A stretch of 64,000 nucleotides of DNA from Virgibacillus sp. SK37 (GCF_000725285.1 NZ_CP007161.1:310001-374000); one strand, 5' to 3'; positions 1-9,468 are shown, counted from the first letter of the stretch. Program-made: numbers and translations. Notes: generated from the sequence alone by a model not told the origin.

Positions 1-2
1 AA

Positions 3-257
3 CGGGCTAATGATAAAGCGGAAGAGGTTATATTCAGTTCCTTAACAGAAATGGATCAGTATTTAAACGATGTCCTTTGGATACTTACAAAATATTATGG
101 TTATGATTTAAAATCTACCAATATTAAGGGTGAGCATTTTAGGAATCTATTGGATTATAGATTCAAAAAATCAAATGGAAAAAGAAAATACACAGTTGTT
201 GGCTTTATGGATGAGCAGGCTTTGAAGGATAAGTATGGGATAAAGAAAATAGTGTAG
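3..257 (+). CDS. C-terminal part of an unknown protein (5' end outside window)
   Basis: The reading frame is open from base 3 to the TAG stop, and codons before the first internal ATG (51) look like coding sequence (RANDKAEEVIFSSLTE), so this is most likely the tail of a longer gene rather than a 68-residue protein. The visible part is charged and rich in Lys, Tyr and Asp, with no membrane segment and no motif I recognise. It lies 164 bases before hsdR on the same strand and may be the last gene of an upstream accessory operon. Function unknown. Confidence 0.55.
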   Translation, partial: RANDKAEEVIFSSLTEMDQYLNDVLWILTKYYGYDLKSTNIKGEHFRNLLDYRFKKSNGKRKYTVVGFMDEQALKDKYGIKKIV

Positions 258-421
258 GGATTAGGGGGAGTTGCGTAATTGTGACTTCCTTTTTTCTTGA
301 GATTATGATTTTATAGTATAGATTTGATATATAGCAAAACTTATCTAAATATATTGACTATAAATACATGCAAAAAGCCCTACATAGACTTATAATAGGG
401 AAAAGAGGGGGTGTAAGGTAA

Positions 422-2815
422 GTGCTAGATAAAAAAGAACTAACGGAACAAGAGATACGTACTCATTTTATTACCCCTGCCATCGTTCAGAGTGGGTGGG
501 ATGATGTTCGTAAAATGCGAGAAGATTATCCATTCACCGATGGACAGGTTATCGTGCGAGGAAATTTAACGTCCAGAGGAAAAAGGAAACGAGCAGATTA
601 TCTGCTATTTTACCAACCAAATATCCCGATTGCAGTCGTTGAGGCAAAAAAGAATACATTATCCGTAAGAGCAGGGATGCAACAAGCGATAGATTATGGA
701 GAGATTTTAGATGTACCATTTGTCTATTCTTCCAATGGGGATGGATTTGTGGAACACGACTTTCTCACAGGAGCAGAACGGGAAATCTCATTAGGTACGT
801 TTCCAACCAGTGAGGAATTATGGAGTCGTTATAAAGAAGCCAAGGGGCTTACCGATAAACAAGAAGAATTGATTACAGAACCGTATTACTTTGCATTAGG
901 GGATAAAACCCCACGCTACTACCAAATGGTAGCCATTAACAAAACTATAGAGGCCATCGCAAAAGGACAAAACAGACTATTGCTTGTGATGGCAACAGGA
1001 ACAGGAAAGACGTACACCGCCTTTCAAATCATTCACCGCTTATGGAAAGCAAAAAGAATGAAGAAGATTCTCTTTTTAGCAGACCGAAATATACTGGTGG
1101 ATCAAACGATTCAAAATGACTTTCAACCGTTTGGAAACGTCATGACGAAGATAGAACATCGAAACATGGATAGTTCGTATCAAGTTTATTTAGCCTTATA
1201 TCAACAACTATCAGGGGTAACTCCTGAAATGGATATATTTCGTCAATTTAGTCCCGATTTCTTTGACTTGATTATCGTGGATGAGTGTCACCGAGGTTCC
1301 GCAAAAGAAGAGTCGAATTGGAGACGAGTACTAGAATACTTTTCATCTGCTACACAAATCGGATTGACTGCTACGCCAGTAGAACGCAAAGATGTTAGCA
1401 ATACCCATTATTTTGGAAAGCCAATCTATACGTACTCTTTAAAACAAGGGATTGCTGATGGATTTCTTGCTCCATATAAAGTGGTTCGTGTAGGGATTGA
1501 CCGTGACTTAGAAGGGTATCGTCCAGAAAAGGGGAAGTTGGATAAGTACGGGCAACTGATTGAAGACCGGGAATATAATCAATCGGATTATGACCGTGAT
1601 TTAATCTTACAAAGAAGAACCAAATTGGTTGCTAAGAAAGTGACCGAGTTCTTAAAGAAAACGGACCGAATGGCGAAAACCATTGTCTTTTGTATCGACA
1701 CTCCTCATGCCGAACGGATGAGAGAAGCACTTATTAATGAAAACAAAGACATGGTGAAAAAGAACCCGAAATACGTCATGCAAATAACAGGGGATAATAA
1801 AGAAGGAAAAGCAGAGTTAGGGAACTTCATTGATGAGGAAGAGCCATTTCCTACGATTGTCACGACCAGTAAACTTCTCACAACAGGGGTAGATTGTAAG
1901 ACCTGTAAAGTGATTGTTCTCGATAACATCTTCGGAGAACATGGGATGACCGAATTTAAACAAATTATAGGGCGTGGCACTCGATTAAAGCCAGAATACG
2001 GAAAAGAGTATTTCACCGTCCTTGATTTTCGGAATGCTTCCAGATTGTTTGCGGATCCAGAGTTCGATGCGGAGCCAATTCAAATTTATGAACCAGGTGA
2101 AGGAGACGACATCGTTCCGCCAACACCAGAAGATGAAGGCGACAACCCGGATAATCCTTCTGAGGACGGACATAGTGAGGAACCAAACGGAAACAGAGGT
2201 GGCGGATTTACCTTCGGGGGAGAAGATAGACCTGGTGGTAAGACAACAAAAGGAAGAACCCGTTTTTATGTAGATGATGTAGAAGTCCGAATTGTTAATG
2301 AACGAGTCATGTATTATGACCAGGATGGGAAACTCATTACGGAAAGCCTAAAGGATTATTCCAGAAAAGGCATCCGAAAAGAATTTGCTAGTTTAGATGA
2401 CTTTATTAAACATTGGACAGAATCGGATAAGAAGGAAGTTATTTTTGAGGAACTCAGGGAGCGTGGAGTGCTGCTAGAAGCATTACGGGAAGAAGTAGGA
2501 AAGGGAGATATAGATGAATTTGACCTCATCTGTCATATCGCTTTTGACCAAAAACCGTTAACCCGTTCCGAACGTGCCAAGAATGTGAAAAAGAAAGATT
2601 ACCTTTCCAAGTATTCAGGAGTCGCAAGAGAAGTATTGGAAGCTATTCTTGAGAAATATCAAGATGAAGGACGTTTTGACTTCCAAGATGTCAAAGTCTT
2701 AGAATTTCAACCATTTGACCAGTATGGAAACCCAATGAAAATTGCGAAAGCCTTTGGGGGAAGAAAGAAATACATTCAAGCAATGAAAGAGCTAGAAAAC
2801 AATCTATATGCGTAA
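422..2815 (+). CDS. hsdR: Type I restriction enzyme subunit R (HsdR)
   Basis: Motor and nuclease subunit of a type I restriction-modification complex, which translocates DNA and cuts it when HsdM/HsdS find unmodified target. The N-terminal nuclease shows Asp59 and the E-A-K core (Glu74-Ala-Lys76) of the PD-(D/E)xK fold. The SF2 helicase follows, with Walker A ATGTGKT near residue 191, the DEAD-box variant DECHRG near 287 and motif VI QIIGRGTR near 520. An acidic, proline-rich linker (about 560-600) leads to an EcoEI-type C-terminal domain. At 797 residues the length is normal and no frameshift is seen. The GTG start at 422 follows a purine-rich stretch. It heads the operon hsdR, wHTH gene, hsdM, hsdS. 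Confidence 0.95.
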   Translation: MLDKKELTEQEIRTHFITPAIVQSGWDDVRKMREDYPFTDGQVIVRGNLTSRGKRKRADYLLFYQPNIPIAVVEAKKNTLSVRAGMQQAIDYGEILDVPFVYSSNGDGFVEHDFLTGAEREISLGTFPTSEELWSRYKEAKGLTDKQEELITEPYYFALGDKTPRYYQMVAINKTIEAIAKGQNRLLLVMATGTGKTYTAFQIIHRLWKAKRMKKILFLADRNILVDQTIQNDFQPFGNVMTKIEHRNMDSSYQVYLALYQQLSGVTPEMDIFRQFSPDFFDLIIVDECHRGSAKEESNWRRVLEYFSSATQIGLTATPVERKDVSNTHYFGKPIYTYSLKQGIADGFLAPYKVVRVGIDRDLEGYRPEKGKLDKYGQLIEDREYNQSDYDRDLILQRRTKLVAKKVTEFLKKTDRMAKTIVFCIDTPHAERMREALINENKDMVKKNPKYVMQITGDNKEGKAELGNFIDEEEPFPTIVTTSKLLTTGVDCKTCKVIVLDNIFGEHGMTEFKQIIGRGTRLKPEYGKEYFTVLDFRNASRLFADPEFDAEPIQIYEPGEGDDIVPPTPEDEGDNPDNPSEDGHSEEPNGNRGGGFTFGGEDRPGGKTTKGRTRFYVDDVEVRIVNERVMYYDQDGKLITESLKDYSRKGIRKEFASLDDFIKHWTESDKKEVIFEELRERGVLLEALREEVGKGDIDEFDLICHIAFDQKPLTRSERAKNVKKKDYLSKYSGVAREVLEAILEKYQDEGRFDFQDVKVLEFQPFDQYGNPMKIAKAFGGRKKYIQAMKELENNLYA

Positions 2816-2936
2816 GAACAGATACCTTCCGTGTTTGGGAGGTTTTTGTTTGCCTTTCTTTTGATTGATTGGGTACAATGATTTTAGTGAAAGGTATTCA
2901 CCAAAATTGATGAATAAGGAGAATAGAGGTGTTGGA

Positions 2937-3308
2937 ATGGAGGGAGACTTGGATTTTCAAAAGGCAAAGCCATTTTTAGAAGACATATTGGTATTACACG
3001 GGATGTCAAAAGGAGTCGCACGACTGCTATACGAAATGATTCCTTATGTTAACCAAGAAAATCAAATCATTATTAATGCCTTTCTGAAAAAGGAATTGGC
3101 AGAAAAGACGAGAATGAGTAAGGGAACAATTGATAACACCCTAACAAAATTAACAGAAGCGGGATTGTTTACCCGATTGGACAGAGGGGCTTATCAGATT
3201 CATTCGGTGCTGCTGGAAGTACATAATCTATTACAGGAAAAAGCCGTCAAAGTAGTGATGACCTACACTACAAAGGATAGAAACATAGAAAGTGGGGGAA
3301 CAACATGA
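2937..3308 (+). CDS. Small winged-helix protein inside the type I R-M operon
   Basis: About 123 residues from ATG 2937; ATG 2910 and 2865 are in-frame alternatives, but neither has a good ribosome site (an AAGGAG lies near 2913). The C-terminal half reads as a winged helix-turn-helix: a recognition-helix-like segment with MSKGTIDNTLTKL, then a wing ending LDRGAYQIH, the layout of RepL/MarR-like DNA-binding domains. Its stop overlaps the hsdM start (ATGA, 3305-3308), so the two are translationally coupled. A likely role is operon control, delaying restriction until methylation is established, but that is inference from position. It could also be a captured plasmid replication-type protein. Confidence 0.7.
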   Translation: MEGDLDFQKAKPFLEDILVLHGMSKGVARLLYEMIPYVNQENQIIINAFLKKELAEKTRMSKGTIDNTLTKLTEAGLFTRLDRGAYQIHSVLLEVHNLLQEKAVKVVMTYTTKDRNIESGGTT

Positions 3309-4744
3309 CGATAGAAACAATGATTAAACGGATTCAGAATATCATGCGGCAAGATGCAGGAGTAGACGGAGATGCCCAACGGATTTCACAGCTCGTTTGG
3401 ATGTTATTCTTAAAGATCTATGATGCCAAAGAGGAGTTTTGGGAGTTCTATGATGAGAATTACGAATCCATTATTCCGGAAGATTGTCGCTGGAGAAATT
3501 GGGCTATTGATGAAAAGGATGGGGAAGCTCTTACAGGAGAAGACCTTCTTAATTTTGTGAACAACACGGTATTCCCGTCGTTAAAAGAGATTCAGGTAGA
3601 TCAGTTTACATTAAAGAGAAAAGCCATTGTTAAATATGTATTTGAAGATGCAAACAACTATATGAAAAACGGGACATTGCTTAGACAGGTTATTAATGTA
3701 TTGAATGAAGTGGACTTTACAGAAAACGAAGAGCGACATGCGTTTAATGATATATACGAAACGATTTTGAAGGACTTGCAATCGGCTGGTTCTGCCGGAG
3801 AGTTTTATACGCCAAGAGCCATTACTACATTTTTCGCTGATATTCTAAAGCCCCAGATTAATGAAAAAGTGGCAGATTATGCCTCTGGAACAGGTGGGTT
3901 CTTGATTTCCGCATTAGATTACATGAAGGATCAAGTAAAGACACCAGCAGATAAAGAAATGCTTCAACAAAACATCTTTGGAATAGAAAAGAAACCATTG
4001 CCTTATCTGTTGGCTATTACCAATATGATTTTACATGATATAGATGCACCAAACATCTTACATGATAATTCCTTATCGAAAAACGTTCGAGACTTTAAAG
4101 AAGAAGACAAGGCGGATGTTATTTTAATGAATCCCCCTTATGGTTCTACAGAAGAGGATTCGATTCAAATGAATTTCCCTGTAAATCTGCAATCATCCGA
4201 AACGGCAGATATGTTTATGTCATTAATTCTCTATCGCTTAAAACAAAACGGACGAGCTGCGGTTGTTCTTCCAAACAGTTTCTTATTTGGGGATGATAGA
4301 GGGAAAATCAACATCAAGAGGAAACTCTTAAAAGATTGCAATTTGCACACCATTGTTCGATTACCAGAGGGTGTATTTGCCCCATACACACCGATTGCTA
4401 CGAACTTATTATTCTTTGATAAAACAGAAGCTACTAAAGAAGTTTGGTACTTTGAGCATCCTCTTCCAGAGGGATACAAGCGTTATTCTAAAACTCGTCC
4501 ATTAAAAGCAAATGAATTTGAGGTAGAAAAAGCATGGTGGAACAATCGAGTAGAAAATGAAAACGCCTGGAAAGTATCAACTGAAGAAATTGAAAAACGT
4601 AACTTCAATCTGGACATTCGAAACCCTAACAAAAAAGACAATTCACACGAAAATCAATCCGTACAAGAATTGATTGGAGGGTTAATCCAGTCTCAAACGA
4701 ATGTAATGGAGATTCTCCAAAGTCTAGGAAAAGAACTGGAGTAA
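3305..4744 (+). CDS. hsdM: Type I DNA methyltransferase subunit M (HsdM)
   Basis: N6-adenine methyltransferase subunit; with HsdS it forms the modification enzyme and with HsdR the restriction complex. The N-terminal helical HsdM domain covers about residues 1-130. The catalytic domain shows FYTPR near 166, the SAM-binding motif I variant YASGTGGF near 191 and motif IV NPPYG near 276. The 479-residue length is normal. The start overlaps the preceding gene by four bases. The sequence looks intact, so methylation activity is expected. HsdS follows after 12 bases with its own AGGGGGAGA ribosome site. Confidence 0.95.
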   Translation: MTIETMIKRIQNIMRQDAGVDGDAQRISQLVWMLFLKIYDAKEEFWEFYDENYESIIPEDCRWRNWAIDEKDGEALTGEDLLNFVNNTVFPSLKEIQVDQFTLKRKAIVKYVFEDANNYMKNGTLLRQVINVLNEVDFTENEERHAFNDIYETILKDLQSAGSAGEFYTPRAITTFFADILKPQINEKVADYASGTGGFLISALDYMKDQVKTPADKEMLQQNIFGIEKKPLPYLLAITNMILHDIDAPNILHDNSLSKNVRDFKEEDKADVILMNPPYGSTEEDSIQMNFPVNLQSSETADMFMSLILYRLKQNGRAAVVLPNSFLFGDDRGKINIKRKLLKDCNLHTIVRLPEGVFAPYTPIATNLLFFDKTEATKEVWYFEHPLPEGYKRYSKTRPLKANEFEVEKAWWNNRVENENAWKVSTEEIEKRNFNLDIRNPNKKDNSHENQSVQELIGGLIQSQTNVMEILQSLGKELE

Positions 4745-4756
4745 GGGGGAGAGAAG

Positions 4757-6235
4757 ATGACAGCAATTGCTACGATAAAAGAGAAAATCTTAGATAAAGC
4801 TATTCATGGAGGGTTGACCTCACAAAGCCAAACGGATAAACCAGCCATTCTCCTCTTAGAGCGAATAAAAGAGAAGAAACAACAACTTGAGAAAGAAAAG
4901 AAAATCAAGAAACAAAAAATACTTCCAACTATAACAGAGGATGAAATTCCTTTCGATATTCCTGATAATTGGGAATGGGTTCGACTAGGAGAACTAGCGG
5001 GTAAGTTAGGTGCGGGGAAAACCCCCCTTGGTGGAAGTAAGAATTATACAGATAGCGGAATTCCATTTATTCGCTCTCAAAACGTACACAATGATGGATT
5101 AAGTATGACGGGTATCGCCTATATTCCAGAAGAGATTAATGCAACAATGCAAGGTAGCTTAGTAGAGAAAAACGACATCCTCTTAAACATTACTGGAGGT
5201 TCTATTGGAAGAAGCTGTTTATTGCCAGACGACTTTCTTACAGCTAATGTTAACCAGCATGTTGCGATTATTCGATTAGTCGATCCTGAGATTCGTTACT
5301 TCATCCATACTTGCATTATCTCCCCATATTTCCAAAAAAGAATTATGGATGTTCAAGTGGGAGCCTCAAGGGAAGGTTTGAGCATGGATAAATTATCTCA
5401 AATTTTAGTTCCAATACCTCCCTTGGAAGAGCAAGTAAGAATTATTGAAAGAATCGACAACCTGTTTTCTAAGTGTGAGCAATTAGAAGGTGAATCCTTT
5501 TTTCAAAAGGAGAGGATCCAAGCTATACGAAAACAAGCCTTGGATGATGCGTTCAAGGGTATAGTTGTTCCTCAAAGCGAAGCTGATGAACCGGCAGACG
5601 TTTTACTAAAAAAGACATTAGAGGAAAAAGAACTACTAATTAAGGATAAAGTCATTAAGAAACCCAAAGCGGTTCCAAGTGTTGATAAGGCTGATATTCC
5701 TTATGAACTTCCTAAGAACTGGACTTGGACTCGACTAGGTGAGATAGGCGATTGGGGTTCGGGTTCGACACCGAAAAGGGGCAATAGAGCTTACTATGAT
5801 GGAAACATTTCCTGGTTGAAGACAGGAGAGCTAAAGGACGGCTATATTAACGATTCAGAGGAAAAAATCACAGAATTAGCTTTAAAAGAGTGTTCTTTGC
5901 GTTTAAATAAACCGGGCGATGTCTTAATCGCCATGTACGGAGCAACCATTGGAAAGTTGGGTATCTTAGAAATCGAAGCGACTACCAATCAAGCATGTTG
6001 TGCATGTACCCCATTCTCCCAAGTAAACAATAAGTATCTGTTTTACTATCTCATGTCTATACGGGATATTTTTAAAGAAAAAGGTGAAGGCGGGGCCCAA
6101 CCAAACATATCGAGGGAAAAAATCGTTCAAACTCTTTTCCCACTTCCTCCATTTGAGGAGCAGAATCGTATTGTTATTAAAATCGAAACCATCATGAATA
6201 TGTTGGATGATATTGAAGAGAATAGAATCAAGTAG
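4757..6235 (+). CDS. hsdS: Type I specificity subunit S (HsdS)
   Basis: Recognises the bipartite DNA target for the methyltransferase and nuclease. Two target recognition domains are visible, each starting with the typical motif of an aromatic run plus (V/T)RLGE: the first around residues 68-215 (WEWVRLGE), the second around 325-480 (WTWTRLGE). Each ends with a PIPPLEEQ or PLPPFEEQ motif followed by a long helix, which is the conserved repeat that spaces the two half-sites. The length of 492 residues is at the upper end of normal. The 5' part also carries a Lys/Glu-rich linker before TRD1. Both halves are intact, so a split-target specificity is expected. The target sequence cannot be read from the protein by eye. 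Confidence 0.93.
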   Translation: MTAIATIKEKILDKAIHGGLTSQSQTDKPAILLLERIKEKKQQLEKEKKIKKQKILPTITEDEIPFDIPDNWEWVRLGELAGKLGAGKTPLGGSKNYTDSGIPFIRSQNVHNDGLSMTGIAYIPEEINATMQGSLVEKNDILLNITGGSIGRSCLLPDDFLTANVNQHVAIIRLVDPEIRYFIHTCIISPYFQKRIMDVQVGASREGLSMDKLSQILVPIPPLEEQVRIIERIDNLFSKCEQLEGESFFQKERIQAIRKQALDDAFKGIVVPQSEADEPADVLLKKTLEEKELLIKDKVIKKPKAVPSVDKADIPYELPKNWTWTRLGEIGDWGSGSTPKRGNRAYYDGNISWLKTGELKDGYINDSEEKITELALKECSLRLNKPGDVLIAMYGATIGKLGILEIEATTNQACCACTPFSQVNNKYLFYYLMSIRDIFKEKGEGGAQPNISREKIVQTLFPLPPFEEQNRIVIKIETIMNMLDDIEENRIK

Positions 6236-6256
6236 AGCAATCCAAACCTCTCTTTT

Positions 6257-6300
6257 TAGGACAGAGCCTTCACCTTTTGGGCTTTGTTCTTTTTTGTTTA
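6257..6300 (+). terminator. Probable terminator of the hsd operon
   Basis: Just after hsdS, an imperfect stem (ACAGAGCC pairing with GGGCTTTGT, one mismatch) is followed by TTCTTTTTTG. Its position and T-run fit an intrinsic terminator. Confidence 0.6.
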
Positions 6301-6398
6301 GTCTTCATTTACTCTCAATAGATATTACAGAAGAGTAGTTTTCCTTAATTTAACTTATTTGACATATGTTTAAGGGGTTAAAATAGTTATATAAATAA

Positions 6399-6423
6399 AA
6401 AGGACCTAGGTGGTGGTCCTTTT
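6399..6423 (-). terminator. Terminator of the ParM/ParR-like operon
   Basis: AAAAGGACC and GGTCCTTTT form a perfect 9-bp stem round a 7-base loop. It sits directly at the 3' end of the minus-strand ParR-like gene; the flanking A/T bases make it usable in both directions, so it can also insulate hsdS. Confidence 0.75.
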
Positions 6424-6426
6424 ATA

Positions 6427-6705
6427 CTAGAAGAGATCCATGATTATTTCTTTGTCGGTTTCATCTATAAAGTCAGCGACCTTATTAGAATCCTTATCCT
6501 CCATTACGTATCCATCTTCTTTTATCCTCTTAATTACATACTCATATATTCTTTCAAGCTCTGGTTTATCAGCAACCCTCATATCACTTCGAATAAGCTC
6601 TCTTACGTATGCACTGAAGTTTTGAGTTTTTTTCTTCTCCCCAACAAATCGAAGTAATTCATGATCGTTGGGCAAAAAGCTAACCGTGTACCTCACCTTA
6701 GCCAT
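6427..6705 (-). CDS. ParR-like partition adaptor (ribbon-helix-helix type)
   Basis: 92 residues. The N-terminus (MAKVRYTVSFLP, then FSAYVRELIRSD) has the beta-strand plus two-helix pattern of ribbon-helix-helix DNA-binding proteins; the C-terminal half is acidic (KVADFIDETDKEIIMDLF), as in adaptors that touch an actin filament. Its start overlaps the stop of the ParM-like gene by 8 bases, so the two are one operon. In plasmid systems such a protein binds centromere repeats and links them to filaments. No clear iteron array was found nearby. Assignment rests mainly on size, fold pattern and partner gene. Confidence 0.7.
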   Translation of the reverse strand: MAKVRYTVSFLPNDHELLRFVGEKKKTQNFSAYVRELIRSDMRVADKPELERIYEYVIKRIKEDGYVMEDKDSNKVADFIDETDKEIIMDLF

Positions 6706-7669
6706 TTTTAACCTCTAGGATTTTGAGGAAGGATAGACAGTTGGAGTATTGAGGGTTATCCATGATGAGTGCGTGAGGAAACTCCTGCTTGATGTACCTT
6801 CTAAGGGTAATTGATCCACCGCCAACAAAGTGAATGTCATTCATGTTAAAAGTGTAACCACGGGATTTGGCGAATTGGACTATTTGTTGAAGGTGTTCTA
6901 ACTTCATTTCCTCTATCATTACTTTGCTATCTTCATAGATTTCACCTTTACTAGCAAAGTAACCACGTCTTAGCACTTGTTCTAAATCATCTGAGGAAAC
7001 AGTCATTCCGTATCGTTCGTTAATGACCTTTCCTATTTTGCCTTTCAATACATTCATACCTAGGTCTGAAACAATCATGGTATTTATTTGGGGTTGAATT
7101 CCTTTGAAACTACAAAGGGTAGTGTTCAAGCCCCCCACGTCGATAATCGTTGTATTTTTATTTTTGTATTCATCTGCCTTAGCATAAATCTCTCCCATTC
7201 CTTCAAAAGCCAATGTGACATCTGACAATTCTATGGAATATGCATTCCCATTGACCATTAGGTGAATAGTATGTCCACGTTTTTCTACCATCTGTTTAAA
7301 GTTTTCCTTTTGGATGGAATCCTTGTAGGTTGTAATAGGAACATTTACACCTAAACGAATATCTACATTAATAGAGGCTTTTGCTTTTTGGAGGAGTTGA
7401 GTAATAGCTGTGTAGATAGCTAATTGGTGAATTCGAGAGGCTTTGTTTAAGGAGAAGTCTGAGTAATCCTCTGAAACCATATCGCCTAATAGGTACTCAT
7501 TTCCATAGTATTTTACATGGAAAGAATTTGGAGATATATCCATACCGAGTCTTGACACTTGCTGCATTTTAGTACGGAAGGTTGTTGTGTAGGTATTCCC
7601 CTGGTATTTCCCTATGGCCTTGGTACTGTATTTACCGCAGTCTAAGGCTATTTTTATTGTTTCCTTCAT
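6698..7669 (-). CDS. ParM/AlfA-like actin-family ATPase (plasmid segregation type)
   Basis: An actin-fold ATPase of about 323 residues. Visible motifs: phosphate 1 (IALDCGKYSTKA) at the N-terminus, phosphate 2 (IIDVGGLNTTL) around residue 180 and the adenosine motif (FVGGGSITL) near the C-terminus. Such proteins polymerise and push plasmid copies apart with a ParR partner, here the overlapping downstream gene. The start is taken as ATG 7669, eight bases after an AAGGAAG site; an upstream GTG (7678) lies inside that site. The rest of the window is chromosome-like, so this suggests an integrated plasmid or conjugative element. No replication initiator is seen. Confidence 0.82.
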   Translation of the reverse strand: MKETIKIALDCGKYSTKAIGKYQGNTYTTTFRTKMQQVSRLGMDISPNSFHVKYYGNEYLLGDMVSEDYSDFSLNKASRIHQLAIYTAITQLLQKAKASINVDIRLGVNVPITTYKDSIQKENFKQMVEKRGHTIHLMVNGNAYSIELSDVTLAFEGMGEIYAKADEYKNKNTTIIDVGGLNTTLCSFKGIQPQINTMIVSDLGMNVLKGKIGKVINERYGMTVSSDDLEQVLRRGYFASKGEIYEDSKVMIEEMKLEHLQQIVQFAKSRGYTFNMNDIHFVGGGSITLRRYIKQEFPHALIMDNPQYSNCLSFLKILEVKNG

Positions 7670-8103
7670 CTTAACCACTTCCTTTTCTTTTATAGATTTA
7701 ACAACTTATACTATGCGGTGCTTTCATAAATATAAGAGAAAATCATATAAGTAATGTTTGAGCTGGTATGATATTTTCATATAAATAGGAAAAAATAGAA
7801 ATAAATAATAACAGGGGGTAGAACATAAGAATTTTGCACTATAAGAAATATCAATGTAAGATGATAATACACCAAGTAACAACAACCACTAAATCCTTCT
7901 ATTTTCTACTATATTTACCTACGTTCCTTCACCTCACATAAGGATTGACTTTCCGAAGAAATGAAAAATAGAAAGCAAGATTCATTAGTTTTTGACTAGA
8001 ACATAGTCAAACCAAAAAAACTATTTAAAGCAGTGAAAAGATAATAGAATTGGGTTATCAATGAGAAAAACAATAATTTATGACAGAAAAGGAGACAAAA
8101 AGG
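7670..8103. other. AT-rich divergent intergenic region with a small dyad
   Basis: This holds the divergent promoters for the ParM-like operon and the 8104 gene. The only clear structure is a perfect 8-bp inverted repeat, TTTGACTA and TAGTCAAA with 5 bases between (7991-8011), about 90 bases before the 8104 start; it could be an operator. I see no gene and no convincing centromere repeat array. Confidence 0.4.
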
Positions 8104-8586
8104 ATGAAATCTAACTACAAATCTATGAATGAACAAACTACTCAAATAGTAAGCGAAGAAATGACTCTAAAGGAAAAAATGAATTACCTTACAATTCAAT
8201 CACGAAATAATTTTGAGTATGTACCAATCTTTATGCAAGTGAATCCACATCTGAATAATAAAGATGTAAAGTATTTTGTGGAAAATGATGAAGCTGTTAG
8301 AGGATGCCTTCTCTATGACTCGAATCTATATAGTAAGCAAGATGGTGATTGGGGGAGAAGTAGACAAATCTTTATAACAAAAGAAGGTAGTTTTCTATAC
8401 ATTGACACAATAAAGGAAGCCTATTTCTGCCAAAAGTGTAACAAAGAACATTACAGGCTAAATCACCACATCTCCGCAAAAGGGTATTTTAATTTACGAG
8501 AAATGCTTGTCGTGTATAATACACTTTCTCGGAAACTTAATAAAAAACCTCTATTCAATGATAACCCACCAATGTTAAGTGAATAA
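8104..8586 (+). CDS. Unknown protein with a CxxC...H metal-site-like motif
   Basis: About 160 residues from ATG 8104, which has AAGGAG 11 bases upstream; ATG 8080 is an in-frame alternative. Soluble, lysine-rich. The one notable motif is CQKCNKEHYRLNHH near residue 118, a possible zinc-binding cluster of two Cys and several His. I do not recognise the family. It lies between the partition genes and the four-helix-bundle genes in accessory DNA, with an operator-like dyad upstream. Confidence 0.6.
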   Translation: MKSNYKSMNEQTTQIVSEEMTLKEKMNYLTIQSRNNFEYVPIFMQVNPHLNNKDVKYFVENDEAVRGCLLYDSNLYSKQDGDWGRSRQIFITKEGSFLYIDTIKEAYFCQKCNKEHYRLNHHISAKGYFNLREMLVVYNTLSRKLNKKPLFNDNPPMLSE

Positions 8587-8740
8587 CTTCAAATACACCA
8601 GACACCACATTTTCCCAGCCACATTACAGTTCCTAAGTTAACAGTTATAACCATTAGACCAACCACGAAGATCATTTTTTTCATACCACGTGAATTCAGG
8701 TCTATAATGAATTAACAATTGAAAGGAGGTGATAAGAAGA

Positions 8741-8959
8741 ATGAATGAAACTGTTGAAAAGACACAGGATGAATATCGTGATTTTAGAGAATCGATATCA
8801 TACTGCATCTTTGATATTGAATCAAAATTAGTCCAGCTTGCCGAAGAAGGTAGGATCTGGATGATTCAAGGGATGAAGGATCTTACTGAATCCGAATTAA
8901 TCCTCATCAACCACTATTTGTCTGATAAACGAGAACTGCAGATTTACGACTTTGTTTAA
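8741..8959 (+). CDS. Small unknown acidic helical protein
   Basis: 72 residues from ATG 8741, which follows a strong AAAGGAGGTGA site by 11 bases; an in-frame GTG at 8729 overlaps that site and is unlikely to be the start. It is predicted helical and acidic (EKTQDEYRDFRESISY... DLTESELILINHYL), with no membrane segment or known motif. The strong ribosome site argues that it is real. Function unknown. Confidence 0.55.
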   Translation: MNETVEKTQDEYRDFRESISYCIFDIESKLVQLAEEGRIWMIQGMKDLTESELILINHYLSDKRELQIYDFV

Positions 8960-9058
8960 TTCCACGTAATTCCCCAAAAGCCCTCTAATGAAACACTTCA
9001 GAAAAAGGTAAATCAAAATTCCAAACCAATCAAAATCAAAATTTAGGAGTGATGTTTT

Positions 9059-9466
9059 ATGCAACTGACGAAAAAAGATGTATCTAACCCAAGAGAACAG
9101 GAGGTTTATAAACGAGCATTACGGTTTAGAAGAGACATATATGCAATAGTAAAGGATTTTCCTAAAATTGAAAAATACAATATGTGTGACCAAATGCGTC
9201 GTGCTTCAGCCAGTGTACCTGCTAATTTTAGCGAAGGCTATCGCAACCATTATTATGGTAAGGAGCGTGATCGTTTGAACACAGCACTCGGTAGTACAGC
9301 TGAAATTCAGGCTTTTCTGGATATGGCCATCATGGAAAATTATATTTCAGAGGAACAATATCGTAAGCTAGACGACGATGCGGAAGTTATTTTCGGTATA
9401 CTATTAGCTCGGATTAAGGAAATTGATAAAGTCTTAGAAAAAGAAGGGCAAGGAGAGGAGGAATAG
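9059..9466 (+). CDS. Four-helix-bundle protein (S23/IVP-type)
   Basis: 135 residues with the hallmarks of the S23-type four-helix-bundle family: an N-terminal helix (VYKRALRFRRDIYAIV), then CDQMRRASASVPANFSEGY, close to the family signature (QLRRAALSIPANIAEG), and a third helix with TALGSTAEIQAFLDMA. The family includes proteins from 23S rRNA intervening sequences and the Avd protein of diversity-generating retroelements, but its molecular role is mostly unknown. The gene is not inside an rRNA gene, and no reverse transcriptase is nearby. It is followed 2 bases later by a second, divergent member of the same fold. Confidence 0.8.
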   Translation: MQLTKKDVSNPREQEVYKRALRFRRDIYAIVKDFPKIEKYNMCDQMRRASASVPANFSEGYRNHYYGKERDRLNTALGSTAEIQAFLDMAIMENYISEEQYRKLDDDAEVIFGILLARIKEIDKVLEKEGQGEEE

Positions 9467-9468
9467 AC

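Noticed and set aside
4757-6235. Two fused or phase-variable hsdS genes
   Set aside because: The repeats are the normal two TRD halves of one HsdS; there are no inverted repeats or an invertase next to it.
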